NCBI GenBank assembly: GCA_002358905.1
Contig: DEPT01000069.1
Location: 1-32,969 of the forward strand
DNA length: 32,969 nt
Direction: 5' to 3'
Origin: Akkermansiaceae bacterium UBA3385
GTDB taxonomy: Bacteria; Verrucomicrobiota; Verrucomicrobiia; Verrucomicrobiales; Akkermansiaceae
The notes beneath the pieces were generated by a model. It saw only the letters and a program-made list of their open reading frames with translations, searched no databases and was not told where the DNA came from. The position numbers were made by a program, and so were the translations under genes. Of the stretch, positions 15,085-22,567 are shown piece by piece; within the stretch, counting starts at the first letter, position 1, and each line of letters starts with the position of its first letter.

Positions 15085-17094
15085 TTATCTATCTGCAGTC
15101 AATGCGGTATCGCGACATGTGCTGACCCAGTGTCGGATGGATTCGAGGTGGTCGGTGGTGAGCTCATCGTCACTGAAAATACCGATTCCCAAGGCCCCAG
15201 CCTGGTGAAGTTTGTCGAGTTGTTGCGGTAATTGGGCAGCGGTCTGGTCTGGGAGGTGGACACCAGGTGCAAGCGGAATGCGGCCCTGACTTTGCTTCAG
15301 TGCGGTACGGGTGATATCAGCTGCCCATTCTGCAGGTTCATTATAAAAGGAATGGTAGGCCATGGGCAATACCAGGTCTGCGTGGAAAAGACTCCAATCC
15401 TGGTGAACCATACGTGCTGCTAATTCCGGACTGGGAAAAACCGCACAAGCTGCCAACAGTCCGTGTTTGCGTATTTCATCTGCCAGGCTGTTGAAAAGAT
15501 TCGCCACGCTTTGCAGACGGAACTGTTTCCATGTCTCTGTCTGTTTCAGCTTGCCGTTAAAAGCGTGCTGGCAGGTCGTGCAGTGGCAATAATCAAATTC
15601 CGGCGCAACGTGGCTCATGTTCAGCCCGTATTTTTCCCAGAGCCCGCGGGGCAGCTCCACATCCGGCAGTCTCATGTAATCGGCCTGAATGCCGTTCAGC
15701 CCAGGAATGCGGGCAAGCCGTTTCACCTGGGCCAGCAAATGTTGCTTGACTTCCTCATTGTTGGGGCAAAGGAACTGGTAGTATTCCACAAATGGCCTGT
15801 TCTCCGGCAGGTGGCATGATTTACCCTGTGCGTTTACTGCATACCAGTCGGGGTGCTGCAGAGCAACGGTATCCTGAGGCCGATTCAAGGCCCAGAGCCA
15901 CGCGAAGACTCGCAGCCCTGCCTGTCTGGCTAATTTAGTCAGGTGCTCAATCCGTTCTGGTGTGCCATCGATGATGACGGTGCCGATTCCGGCTTCAGCG
16001 TAACTTTTGAAGCGCCTGCTCCATTCTTCTGCGTTGCGTTCGTTGTTGCCGTGTACCCAGAGGTAGAGCTGAGGTGCGCTCTGCTGTGGTGTGGCAGAGA
16101 ATCGTCCTTCGCTGTCCAGCGTCATTCGGGTTCCTGTCAGGGGGCAGGTGGCACACAGGATAAAGAAGTCCTTACAAGGAAAATGGATGCTGATGTGTCC
16201 TGGAAGGTTGGGCGACTCGTTAAATCTTCCGTGTTCCTTTCGGTATGCCAGCTGCTCATTCAGGGCATGGAAGATGTCGAGGCGAGTGGTATCCTGTGGC
16301 GCTGCTGGGGCTGCCACCCATTCGGATGCCGGATGCTGACTGAATATGACCCGCCCCCAGTGCTCCGGCAGATGAATGTTGATTTGTCCGGTGGGTGCCC
16401 AAACATGGTTGCTTTCCGGAAGTGGTAGTTTCTCATACCCATTTACGTTTGCCTGTACTTGCCAGTTTACCCGGGAGAAATTAAATCTCATTTCTGTTCC
16501 GGGAGTTGGTGCTTTGTTCGTACGGGGCTGGGTTGCGTGGCTGGTGATGCTGCTCCAGGGAATAGCAAGTTCCACACTCCACCCGTCATCTTCGTCGGTG
16601 GAATAATTCAGCGTACCGCGCAGATGTACGGCATGTTTCAGTCCCGGTATTTCCCAGTCATGCAGGATATGAGGGTCATCAAATCGATAAGGACGATGGA
16701 TGAATAAATCCCATGTGGTGTTCAGTTCGTTGATTTCCAGCTCAATGTAGTTGAGTCCATCGCCATCCGGGTCAATGAATACTTCAAAATCCGGGTCATG
16801 GTAGATGACGGAATCATGAGCTTTCTGAGTGGCCCACAGGTGCTTTTCATCCATATCGGCCAATATATAGAGATTATCCTCATCCCAGAGCATTTTGATG
16901 CGACAGTGATGGGGAATCGTTCCTCCCTCGATGTCTCTGAGGGGGGCGAGCTCCCGGACTCCTTTCCACGCTTCGTCATTTCCTTTGCCATCAATAATCG
17001 GGGCACAGTTGGTTTTTCCGCAGACGTAGGATGGTGGTAGCTCCCGGGCTGTTAAGGGAAGGGCGGCAAGTAGTGAGATAAGGAGGTAACGCAT
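15085..17094 (-). CDS. Secreted protein with CBM9-like domain and GHL10-type TIM barrel
   Basis: A 669-residue protein with a signal peptide (about 1-16, Leu-Leu-Ala-Ala-Leu-Pro-Leu-Thr-Ala). Residues ~20-250 resemble a family 9 carbohydrate-binding-like/DOMON beta-sandwich: Pro-Ile-Ile-Asp-Gly near 33-37, Asp-Glu-Ala-Trp, and the Val-Glu-Leu-Ala-Ile-Pro-Trp strand near 173. Residues ~325-660 resemble glycoside-hydrolase-like (GHL10/DUF187-type) TIM barrels: Leu-Trp-Val-His, Gly-Ile-Gln-Ala-Asp-Tyr, a Cys-His-Cys-Thr-Thr-Cys cluster, and Leu-Pro-Met-Ala-Tyr. Substrate and activity are unknown. It starts eight bases after the metal-binding protein gene and is followed by the small Cys/His gene, so it is embedded in the metal-uptake operon. 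Domain calls are by eye. Confidence 0.82.
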   Translation of the reverse strand: MRYLLISLLAALPLTARELPPSYVCGKTNCAPIIDGKGNDEAWKGVRELAPLRDIEGGTIPHHCRIKMLWDEDNLYILADMDEKHLWATQKAHDSVIYHDPDFEVFIDPDGDGLNYIELEINELNTTWDLFIHRPYRFDDPHILHDWEIPGLKHAVHLRGTLNYSTDEDDGWSVELAIPWSSITSHATQPRTNKAPTPGTEMRFNFSRVNWQVQANVNGYEKLPLPESNHVWAPTGQINIHLPEHWGRVIFSQHPASEWVAAPAAPQDTTRLDIFHALNEQLAYRKEHGRFNESPNLPGHISIHFPCKDFFILCATCPLTGTRMTLDSEGRFSATPQQSAPQLYLWVHGNNERNAEEWSRRFKSYAEAGIGTVIIDGTPERIEHLTKLARQAGLRVFAWLWALNRPQDTVALQHPDWYAVNAQGKSCHLPENRPFVEYYQFLCPNNEEVKQHLLAQVKRLARIPGLNGIQADYMRLPDVELPRGLWEKYGLNMSHVAPEFDYCHCTTCQHAFNGKLKQTETWKQFRLQSVANLFNSLADEIRKHGLLAACAVFPSPELAARMVHQDWSLFHADLVLPMAYHSFYNEPAEWAADITRTALKQSQGRIPLAPGVHLPDQTAAQLPQQLDKLHQAGALGIGIFSDDELTTDHLESIRHWVSTCRDTALTADR

Positions 17095-17102
17095 CGGTCA
17101 AA

Positions 17103-17963
17103 TCAGGGATGTAAGCCCTCCACGATGTGGCGGATATTGAAGCGGAACAAATCGGCGTAGTTCTGGTTTGCGGGGTAGATTCCATCCAGAGCGAGCGGTC
17201 TTGTTGTAGCACCCACCTGCGTTGCTATAGTCTGCAGAGTCCTCGGCGATTCATTGACTCCATAGAACAGGCAGCGCACGGATTGTTTACGGAGACTGGA
17301 TAATACCCGGGCCAGAGATGCTGTATCCCCTTCGCTTTCCTGGGCGATGCCTTGTACCGGTACCGGGGTAAATCCAAAATCCTTGCAGAAGTGACACATG
17401 GCTGCATGAGATGTGACCAGAACTCTTTGTTCATGTGGAATTCTGGCAATAACCAGGCGGGCTTCGCGCGCGAGCGTGTCCATCAACTTCGCGTATTGGC
17501 GTTGTCCTGCAGTAAATGCGGCTTCCTGTTCAGGGAGAATCTTTTCAAATGCTGCCTTTAACGAGCGCGATGCTCGTTTCATGGCGTTGGGGCTGTTCCA
17601 CCAGTGAGGATCTGCAATTTGCGTGCCGGGCAGGTAGACATCAGGAATTGCATTGCCAAGCTCCACAATGGTTGTGCGAGCCGGTAGGGAGTCTCTCAGA
17701 TCTTCCAGGTAGGGTTCAACGCCTTTGCCACAAGCCAGCACCAAGGCGGCACCCGCAGCTGCCGCTGCGTCTGCTGCTGTCGGTTCGAATGCATGCAATT
17801 CTCCATTCGCCGGAAACAGGTCTACTACTTCTATGGCATCTCCTCCGACCTGGCGGGCCATATCACTCAACAGGGGGTGCAGACTGGCTACTCTCACTGC
17901 GCCTTGCGTGACCATGGCGCACAGCATCAGCACTACGCATATCCCGCAGAATACTCTTCTCAT
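17103..17963 (-). CDS. Metal ABC transporter substrate-binding protein, ZnuA-like
   Basis: A 286-residue periplasmic cluster A-I binding protein that delivers a divalent metal to the permease. A signal peptide covers about residues 1-21; no convincing lipobox is seen. Likely ligands are His57 (in Glu-Leu-His-Ala-Phe-Glu-Pro), His120 (Asp-Pro-His-Trp-Trp), His186 (Thr-Ser-His-Ala-Ala-Met) and Asp260 (Leu-Asp-Gly-Ile-Tyr). A third His, rather than the Glu of manganese proteins such as PsaA, favours zinc. The His-rich loop of many ZnuA proteins is missing; the His-rich stretch is found on the ATPase instead. It is the first gene of the operon, with a strong promoter that starts transcription at or next to its ATG. 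Confidence 0.9.
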   Translation of the reverse strand: MRRVFCGICVVLMLCAMVTQGAVRVASLHPLLSDMARQVGGDAIEVVDLFPANGELHAFEPTAADAAAAAGAALVLACGKGVEPYLEDLRDSLPARTTIVELGNAIPDVYLPGTQIADPHWWNSPNAMKRASRSLKAAFEKILPEQEAAFTAGQRQYAKLMDTLAREARLVIARIPHEQRVLVTSHAAMCHFCKDFGFTPVPVQGIAQESEGDTASLARVLSSLRKQSVRCLFYGVNESPRTLQTIATQVGATTRPLALDGIYPANQNYADLFRFNIRHIVEGLHP

Positions 17964-17969
17964 GGCCTG

Positions 17970-17998
17970 ATTGTATGACCTTCAAATCAGGGTGTCAA
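17970..17998 (-). promoter_or_regulatory. Promoter of the metal-uptake operon
   Basis: On the minus strand a perfect TTGACA (plus 17993-17998) and TACAAT (17970-17975) are separated by 17 bases. The -10 ends six bases before the ATG at 17963, so the predicted first transcribed base is the A of the start codon. Confidence 0.8.
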
Positions 17999-18013
17999 TG
18001 CAGCATTCGGACA
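17993..18013. promoter_or_regulatory. Candidate operator, imperfect inverted repeat over the -35 box of the metal operon
   Basis: AATGC at 17997-18001 and GCATT at 18003-18007 form a palindrome around one base, flanked by TGTC (17993-17996) and GACA (18010-18013), with two extra bases in one arm. It overlaps the -35 box, where a metal-responsive repressor of the Fur/Zur or DtxR type could block transcription. The repeat is short and imperfect and does not match a consensus I know, so it is only a candidate. Confidence 0.3.
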
Positions 18014-18119
18014 TAATTCCTTTCTTTTTTGTCGGATTTAGAGTGTTTCTGTTGGTAAGGGAAGTAAAAGTCCCCATACCGCATTCGTTAAATATCAGTA
18101 CTGCTGACGGCGCAGTTGC

Positions 18120-18148
18120 TTGACACTGCGAGAGAATTCTGCTAGTTT
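18120..18148 (+). promoter_or_regulatory. Promoter of ffh
   Basis: A perfect TTGACA at 18120-18125 and TAGTTT at 18143-18148 are separated by 17 bases. The -10 ends six bases before the ATG at 18155, so transcription should begin at or next to the start codon. Confidence 0.68.
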
Positions 18149-18154
18149 TCAGGC

Positions 18155-19690
18155 ATGTTCTCCCTACTTTCCGACAAGCTCGATGACGCTTTCCGCAAAA
18201 TGCGGGGCCTGAGCAAGATTTCTGAGTCCAATATCAAGGATGCGCTGCGCGATATTCGCATGGCACTGCTGGATGCAGATGTAGAATACAGTGTAGCTCG
18301 TGAGTTCATTGCCCATGTGAAAGAGGAAGCCATGGGAGAAAAGGTGCTCAAATCTGTAAAACCCGGAGAACAGATTGTCAAGATTTTCCGAGACCAGCTG
18401 GCAGAGCTCCTTGGTGGCGATGCTGCCCCGCTGACTCTCGACCCGGCCCCGGCCCGAATTCTGGTAGTGGGTCTGAATGGCGCAGGTAAGACTACAACCA
18501 GTGCCAAGCTGGCACGCCGACTCAAGATGGAAGGGCACAAACCTTTGCTGGTAGCTTGTGACCTTATACGTCCTGCTGCCATTGACCAGCTCGCAACCCT
18601 GGCGGCTCAGATTGATGTGCCTGTCTATACACCTTCTGCAACGGAAAAGGATGTCATTCGTGTGGCGAAGGATGCTCTCAAATGGGCTGCCGGTCAGGAA
18701 CACGATGTTGTTATTTTCGATACGGCTGGTCGTCAGGAGGTTGATGAGGAGCTTGTTGCAGAGCTTAAGAAGCTTGCTAAGTATCTTGCCCCCCAGGAAG
18801 CCCTGTTGGTGGCCGATGCTGCTACCGGTCAGCAGGCCGTGCGTGTGGCTCAGACTTTTGATGCTGCTGTAGGCCTTACAGGTATCATTCTCACCAAGCT
18901 TGATGGCGATGCACGCGGCGGCGCAGCTCTTTCCATGCGTGCCATCACCGGTAAGCCTATCAAGTACATGGGCGAGGGCGAGAAACTTGACATGTTCGGA
19001 CCGTTTGTGCCGCAGCGTATGGCAGACCGTATTCTGGGCATGGGAGATATCGTAGGTCTGGTGGAAAAGGCCGCAGAGAAGATTGACCAGGAATCTGCCA
19101 TGAACTCCATGACCCGCATGATGAGCGGCGAGTTCAATTTTAATGACTTCCTGAGTCAGATGAAGATGATGCAGAGTCTGGGCCCGCTGGAAGGGCTGCT
19201 GGGCCTGCTTCCTGGTTTCAGTAAGATTCGTAAGCAACTGCCGGATGGCGCTATGGATCCCAAGCGTATGAAGCGCATGGAGGCCATTGTGCTTTCAATG
19301 ACACCGGCAGAACGTGTCAATTACAAGTTGCTCATACCCAGCCGTCGCCGTCGTATTGCCAAAGGCTCCGGTGTGTCAGAAATCGAGGTGAATCGTTTCA
19401 TCAAGAACTTCAAGGAAATGAAGGAAATGATGAGCGGTAAGGGTAAGATGGGCGGTATGATGAAGAACCTGATGCGCAGTGCAGGTGCATCCAAAGGTGC
19501 AGGAATGCCGGATATGAGTGCCATGATGAACGGTCAGGGCGGCATGCCGGATATGAGTGCGCTGATGGGGCAGGGTGGCATGCCTGACATGAGTCAGATG
19601 CCAGACTTATCTGCCCTGATGGGTGGCGGCGGCAAGCCTAGAATGCCAAAGGGAATGAGTGCCTTTAACGGACTGTTCCGCAGACGCTGA
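18155..19690 (+). CDS. ffh: Signal recognition particle protein Ffh (SRP54)
   Basis: A 511-residue SRP GTPase that binds signal sequences and 4.5S RNA and delivers ribosomes to FtsY at the membrane. The N domain helices (about 1-95) lead into the G domain with Gly-Leu-Asn-Gly-Ala-Gly-Lys-Thr-Thr-Thr, Asp-Thr-Ala-Gly-Arg-Gln, and Thr-Lys-Leu-Asp-Gly-Asp-Ala-Arg-Gly-Gly. The methionine-rich M domain follows (from about 315), including Gly-Ser-Gly-Val-Ser near 406-410. The protein is about 60 residues longer than usual, due to a tail (about 445-505) of Gly-Met-Pro-Asp-Met-Ser repeats. Its promoter indicates a leaderless mRNA. The next gene follows after ten bases. Confidence 0.96.
   Translation: MFSLLSDKLDDAFRKMRGLSKISESNIKDALRDIRMALLDADVEYSVAREFIAHVKEEAMGEKVLKSVKPGEQIVKIFRDQLAELLGGDAAPLTLDPAPARILVVGLNGAGKTTTSAKLARRLKMEGHKPLLVACDLIRPAAIDQLATLAAQIDVPVYTPSATEKDVIRVAKDALKWAAGQEHDVVIFDTAGRQEVDEELVAELKKLAKYLAPQEALLVADAATGQQAVRVAQTFDAAVGLTGIILTKLDGDARGGAALSMRAITGKPIKYMGEGEKLDMFGPFVPQRMADRILGMGDIVGLVEKAAEKIDQESAMNSMTRMMSGEFNFNDFLSQMKMMQSLGPLEGLLGLLPGFSKIRKQLPDGAMDPKRMKRMEAIVLSMTPAERVNYKLLIPSRRRRIAKGSGVSEIEVNRFIKNFKEMKEMMSGKGKMGGMMKNLMRSAGASKGAGMPDMSAMMNGQGGMPDMSALMGQGGMPDMSQMPDLSALMGGGGKPRMPKGMSAFNGLFRRR
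19500..19640 (+). repeat. Degenerate tandem repeats encoding the Met-rich Ffh tail
   Basis: Three copies of a unit encoding Gly-Met-Pro-Asp-Met-Ser, followed by Ala/Gln, Leu/Met and a Gly-rich spacer, are spaced about 40 bases apart, with a shortened fourth copy (Met-Pro-Asp-Leu-Ser). The copies differ at the DNA level (for example GCCGGATATGAG and GCCTGACATGAG), so they are not recent exact duplications. Confidence 0.7.
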
Positions 19691-19700
19691 TTTTCAGACT

Positions 19701-21224
19701 ATGTTCCGGGGCTTGCTTGTTGCTGTCTGCAGTTGCCTGGCTGCATGGGGACTTACGCCGTCGCAGGTGGTAGTGGTTTACAATGCGGCCTCCCAGCGAA
19801 GTGAGCAAAGTGCCCGTGCCTATTGTGCCAGACGTTCTATCCCTGCTGCTCAATGCGTAGGGTTAAGCGGGTTGCCGAAAGGTCAGGATATTTCCCGCCA
19901 GGAGTACGATACCAAGGTGCGTTATCCGCTTATGCTGATAGCGCAGCAGAACAGCTGGCGGTTACCCTCTGTGCCGAACCGGGGGCTGAAGCCGGTGTTT
20001 GCCATGGTGCTGATGCCCGATATGCCTTTGCGTGTCCGTGAAGAACAGACGCCCGGCGCGAAATCCGGGGGGCTCATGCAGAATTGTGCCTCCGTGGATT
20101 CGGAGCTGATGCTGCTGGGGGCCAACGTGTCGCTCTCTGGCCCTTTGAATAACCCCTTGTTTGACAAACAGAAACCGTTTGAATCGGATTCTTGCCCTGT
20201 ACTTGCGGTAACGCGAATTGATGCTCCGGATGATACCACAATCCGCCGCATGATTCAGTTCCCTGCGGAAGTGGAGCGCCGTGGCCTCTGGGGGTGGACC
20301 GTGGTAGATCAGGGTGGTCCCTATGCTGGTGGAGATGCCTGGTTTTCAGCTGCTGCCCGCCAGGCTAAGGAAAAGGGCTTGCCGCTTTTTCATGAGGAAA
20401 GCAAGGCTACACTGGCGCCCGCATTCCCATTGATGCAGAACACTTCGGTATATTTCGGGTGGTATGCCCACCCGGCAAATGGTCCGTTTAATCCCAAGAC
20501 CCATGCCGATTTCCGTTTTGCTCCCGGAGCCGTGGCGTATCATTTGCATTCCTACAGTGCAACATCGGTGAAAAGTGAGCACAGCTGGGTAGGTGCCCTG
20601 TTGCAGCGAGGTGCTGCGGTCACAGCCGGCAATGTGTATGAACCCACCTTGGCAGGAACCCTGCGGATTGATATCTTCTTCGAGCGTCTGTTGAAGGGCT
20701 ACACGGTGGCAGAGGCTGCGCTTGTTGCCACCCCATGGCTTTCATGGCAAGGTGTGGTATTGGGAGACCCTCTGTACAAGCCGTTTGAAGTCTTGAGCCG
20801 GAATGGCGGTGATGGCAATAATGTTTTTGTGCAGTGGCGGCATTTGTTGCAGAATACAGGTGGTAACCGTAAAGAGATACTGAATGCGGTGCATGCCCGT
20901 TTGAGTACCCCGCAGGGGCCGCAGCTGCTGGAAATGCTGGCATGGCATCTTGCAGAGCTGGGAGAGCTGGATGTGGCCATGGAATGTTTCGGCCAGGTAG
21001 CCCGCCGGGCTAAAGACGAGCGCAACCGTGTGCGTCCTTCGCTTCTGCAGGCTACCTTAGCCTTTGTCAGGAAAGAGGAACATTATGGTCGTCAGCTTAT
21101 GCAGCGCTTGTTAGTGGACACTCCACGTTCTCCCTTCCGTCCGGCTGTTCAGAAAACGGCAGAGACATTTATGCCTGAACTGCGCCCTGCACCTAACCCC
21201 CAGACTCATACTCCGAAAAAGTAA
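19701..21224 (+). CDS. TIGR03790-family secreted protein with C-terminal helical repeats
   Basis: A 507-residue protein with a signal peptide (about 1-18) followed by Val-Val-Val-Val-Tyr-Asn-Ala, then Ser-Ile-Pro-Ala-Ala-Gln, a pattern I associate with the TIGR03790 family of unknown function. Later features include Trp-Gly-Trp-Thr-Val-Val-Asp, a Tyr-Phe-Gly-Trp-Tyr segment, and Gly-Ala-Ala-Val-Thr-Ala-Gly-Asn-Val-Tyr-Glu-Pro, the last resembling peptidase C25/caspase-like families. I cannot confirm a catalytic Cys-His pair. The last ~90 residues look like TPR-type helices. The ATG at 19701, ten bases after the ffh stop, gives a clean signal peptide; an in-frame ATG at 19659 would overlap ffh. 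It is probably co-transcribed with ffh. Function unknown. Confidence 0.78.
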   Translation: MFRGLLVAVCSCLAAWGLTPSQVVVVYNAASQRSEQSARAYCARRSIPAAQCVGLSGLPKGQDISRQEYDTKVRYPLMLIAQQNSWRLPSVPNRGLKPVFAMVLMPDMPLRVREEQTPGAKSGGLMQNCASVDSELMLLGANVSLSGPLNNPLFDKQKPFESDSCPVLAVTRIDAPDDTTIRRMIQFPAEVERRGLWGWTVVDQGGPYAGGDAWFSAAARQAKEKGLPLFHEESKATLAPAFPLMQNTSVYFGWYAHPANGPFNPKTHADFRFAPGAVAYHLHSYSATSVKSEHSWVGALLQRGAAVTAGNVYEPTLAGTLRIDIFFERLLKGYTVAEAALVATPWLSWQGVVLGDPLYKPFEVLSRNGGDGNNVFVQWRHLLQNTGGNRKEILNAVHARLSTPQGPQLLEMLAWHLAELGELDVAMECFGQVARRAKDERNRVRPSLLQATLAFVRKEEHYGRQLMQRLLVDTPRSPFRPAVQKTAETFMPELRPAPNPQTHTPKK

Positions 21225-21262
21225 TTTGCTCGCCCAGACTAAGCCAGTAATGCGGTAAAGAA

Positions 21263-21291
21263 TTGACAAATCAGGACTGAGGGTGTAGATT
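21263..21291 (+). promoter_or_regulatory. Promoter of argD
   Basis: A perfect TTGACA at 21263-21268 and TAGATT at 21286-21291 are separated by 17 bases. The predicted start of transcription is near 21298, four bases before the ATG at 21302. The promoter rules out the upstream in-frame TTG at 21290, which lies inside the -10 box. Confidence 0.75.
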
Positions 21292-21301
21292 GGTGGCTGT
21301 T

Positions 21302-22540
21302 ATGAACGACCAGTATGTATTGCCGACGTATGGGCGCGCACCTTTCGATGCTGCGCGTGGGGAGGGGTCTTATCTGTATGATACGGAAGGTCGCCGTTAT
21401 GTGGATTTTTGTGCAGGTATTGCGACTTGCTCGTTAGGGCATTGTAATCCCGTTGTGGTTAAGGCGCTTACTGAACAGGCTAACACCCTGATGCATTGTT
21501 CTAATCTGTATGGTATTCCCGGTCAGGCAAAACTGGCAGAACTGGTGGTGGAAAAACTTATCGGTATTCCGGGGCGTGTGTTTTTCTGTAATTCCGGTGC
21601 AGAGGGTAATGAAGGCATGATAAAGACGGCCCGCCGCTTTGGGCATCGCCGCCCTGCTGCAGATGGCGCGCCCAGATACGAGGTCATCACCTTCAATAAG
21701 AGTTTTCATGGTCGCACACTCGGCACGCTGGCAGCAACCGGGCAGGAGAAGGTTCAGGTAGAATTTGACCCTTTGCTGACTGGGTTCAAGTATGTGGATT
21801 TCAATGACCTGGCAGCCCTTCGAGCCGCTGTTTCTCCGGTAACCTGCGGTATTATGCTCGAAGCTGTTCAGGGTGAGGGAGGTGTGAATCCTGCAACACC
21901 CGAGTTCCTTCGCGGCGTGGCGCAGCTCTGCAAGGAGCAGGATTTGCTGCTCATGATTGACGAAGTTCAGTGTGGCGTCGGACGTTGCGGTGCTACAATG
22001 GGCTGGAAGGCCGTTTGCCCTGAAGTTCAGCCTGATCTCGTTTCCTGTGCCAAGGGTATTGGTGGTGGTTTCCCCATTGGCTGCTTCTGGGTGAATAACC
22101 GTGCTATTGATGCTGATGGTACACCGCTTTCTTCCATTATGGGCCCTGGTTCTCACGGTTCAACATTCGGTGGTACCCCCATTGCCTGCGCAACTGCCCT
22201 TGCTGTGGTGACGGAAGTACTGGATAAGAACCTTACGGAACGGGCTGCTGTTCTTGGCGATCAGATTAAGGCAACGGTTGAAGGCTGGAATCTTCCCTGT
22301 GTGGAAATGGTTCGCGGCCTCGGTCTTCTGCGTGGTGTGGGGCTGCGTGCCGGTTCCTTTGTTGTTCCGGCCGGGCAGACTCCTGCCTCCCATGTGAATA
22401 ACCTCTGCCGCGAAGCCGGCTTGCTGGCTTGTCCTGCGGGACCGGATACTCTGCGTATCATTCCCGCTCTCAATGTGCCGGAAGAAACTCTTGCCGAGGG
22501 GCTGGAGATTCTCCGTAAGGTTTTATCTTCCCTTGCTTGA
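21302..22540 (+). CDS. argD: Acetylornithine aminotransferase
   Basis: A 412-residue class III PLP aminotransferase that converts N-acetylglutamate semialdehyde to N-acetylornithine in arginine biosynthesis. Family signs: Asn-Ser-Gly-Ala-Glu-Gly-Asn-Glu (about 97-104), Ser-Phe-His-Gly-Arg-Thr-Leu-Gly (about 134-141), Ile-Asp-Glu-Val-Gln-Cys-Gly-Val-Gly-Arg (about 219-228), and Ala-Lys251-Gly-Ile-Gly-Gly-Gly-Phe-Pro with the PLP lysine. The related ornithine and succinylornithine aminotransferases are hard to exclude, but the compact length and motif spacing fit ArgD best. No other arg genes lie nearby. The start was set from the promoter. Confidence 0.9.
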   Translation: MNDQYVLPTYGRAPFDAARGEGSYLYDTEGRRYVDFCAGIATCSLGHCNPVVVKALTEQANTLMHCSNLYGIPGQAKLAELVVEKLIGIPGRVFFCNSGAEGNEGMIKTARRFGHRRPAADGAPRYEVITFNKSFHGRTLGTLAATGQEKVQVEFDPLLTGFKYVDFNDLAALRAAVSPVTCGIMLEAVQGEGGVNPATPEFLRGVAQLCKEQDLLLMIDEVQCGVGRCGATMGWKAVCPEVQPDLVSCAKGIGGGFPIGCFWVNNRAIDADGTPLSSIMGPGSHGSTFGGTPIACATALAVVTEVLDKNLTERAAVLGDQIKATVEGWNLPCVEMVRGLGLLRGVGLRAGSFVVPAGQTPASHVNNLCREAGLLACPAGPDTLRIIPALNVPEETLAEGLEILRKVLSSLA

Positions 22541-22564
22541 TAGACAACGGTATTACTTTATACT
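22537..22564 (+). promoter_or_regulatory. Promoter of the ankyrin-repeat gene
   Basis: TTGATA at 22537-22542, overlapping the argD stop codon, and TATACT at 22559-22564 are separated by 16 bases. The -10 ends three bases before the ATG at 22568 and nine before a second in-frame ATG at 22574. The predicted start lies between them, so the true start codon may be the second. Confidence 0.68.
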
Positions 22565-22567
22565 ACG

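Noticed and set aside
18164..19237. A 357-codon open frame on the minus strand over ffh
   Set aside because: Antisense to ffh, with no motif and no promoter; ffh is certain.
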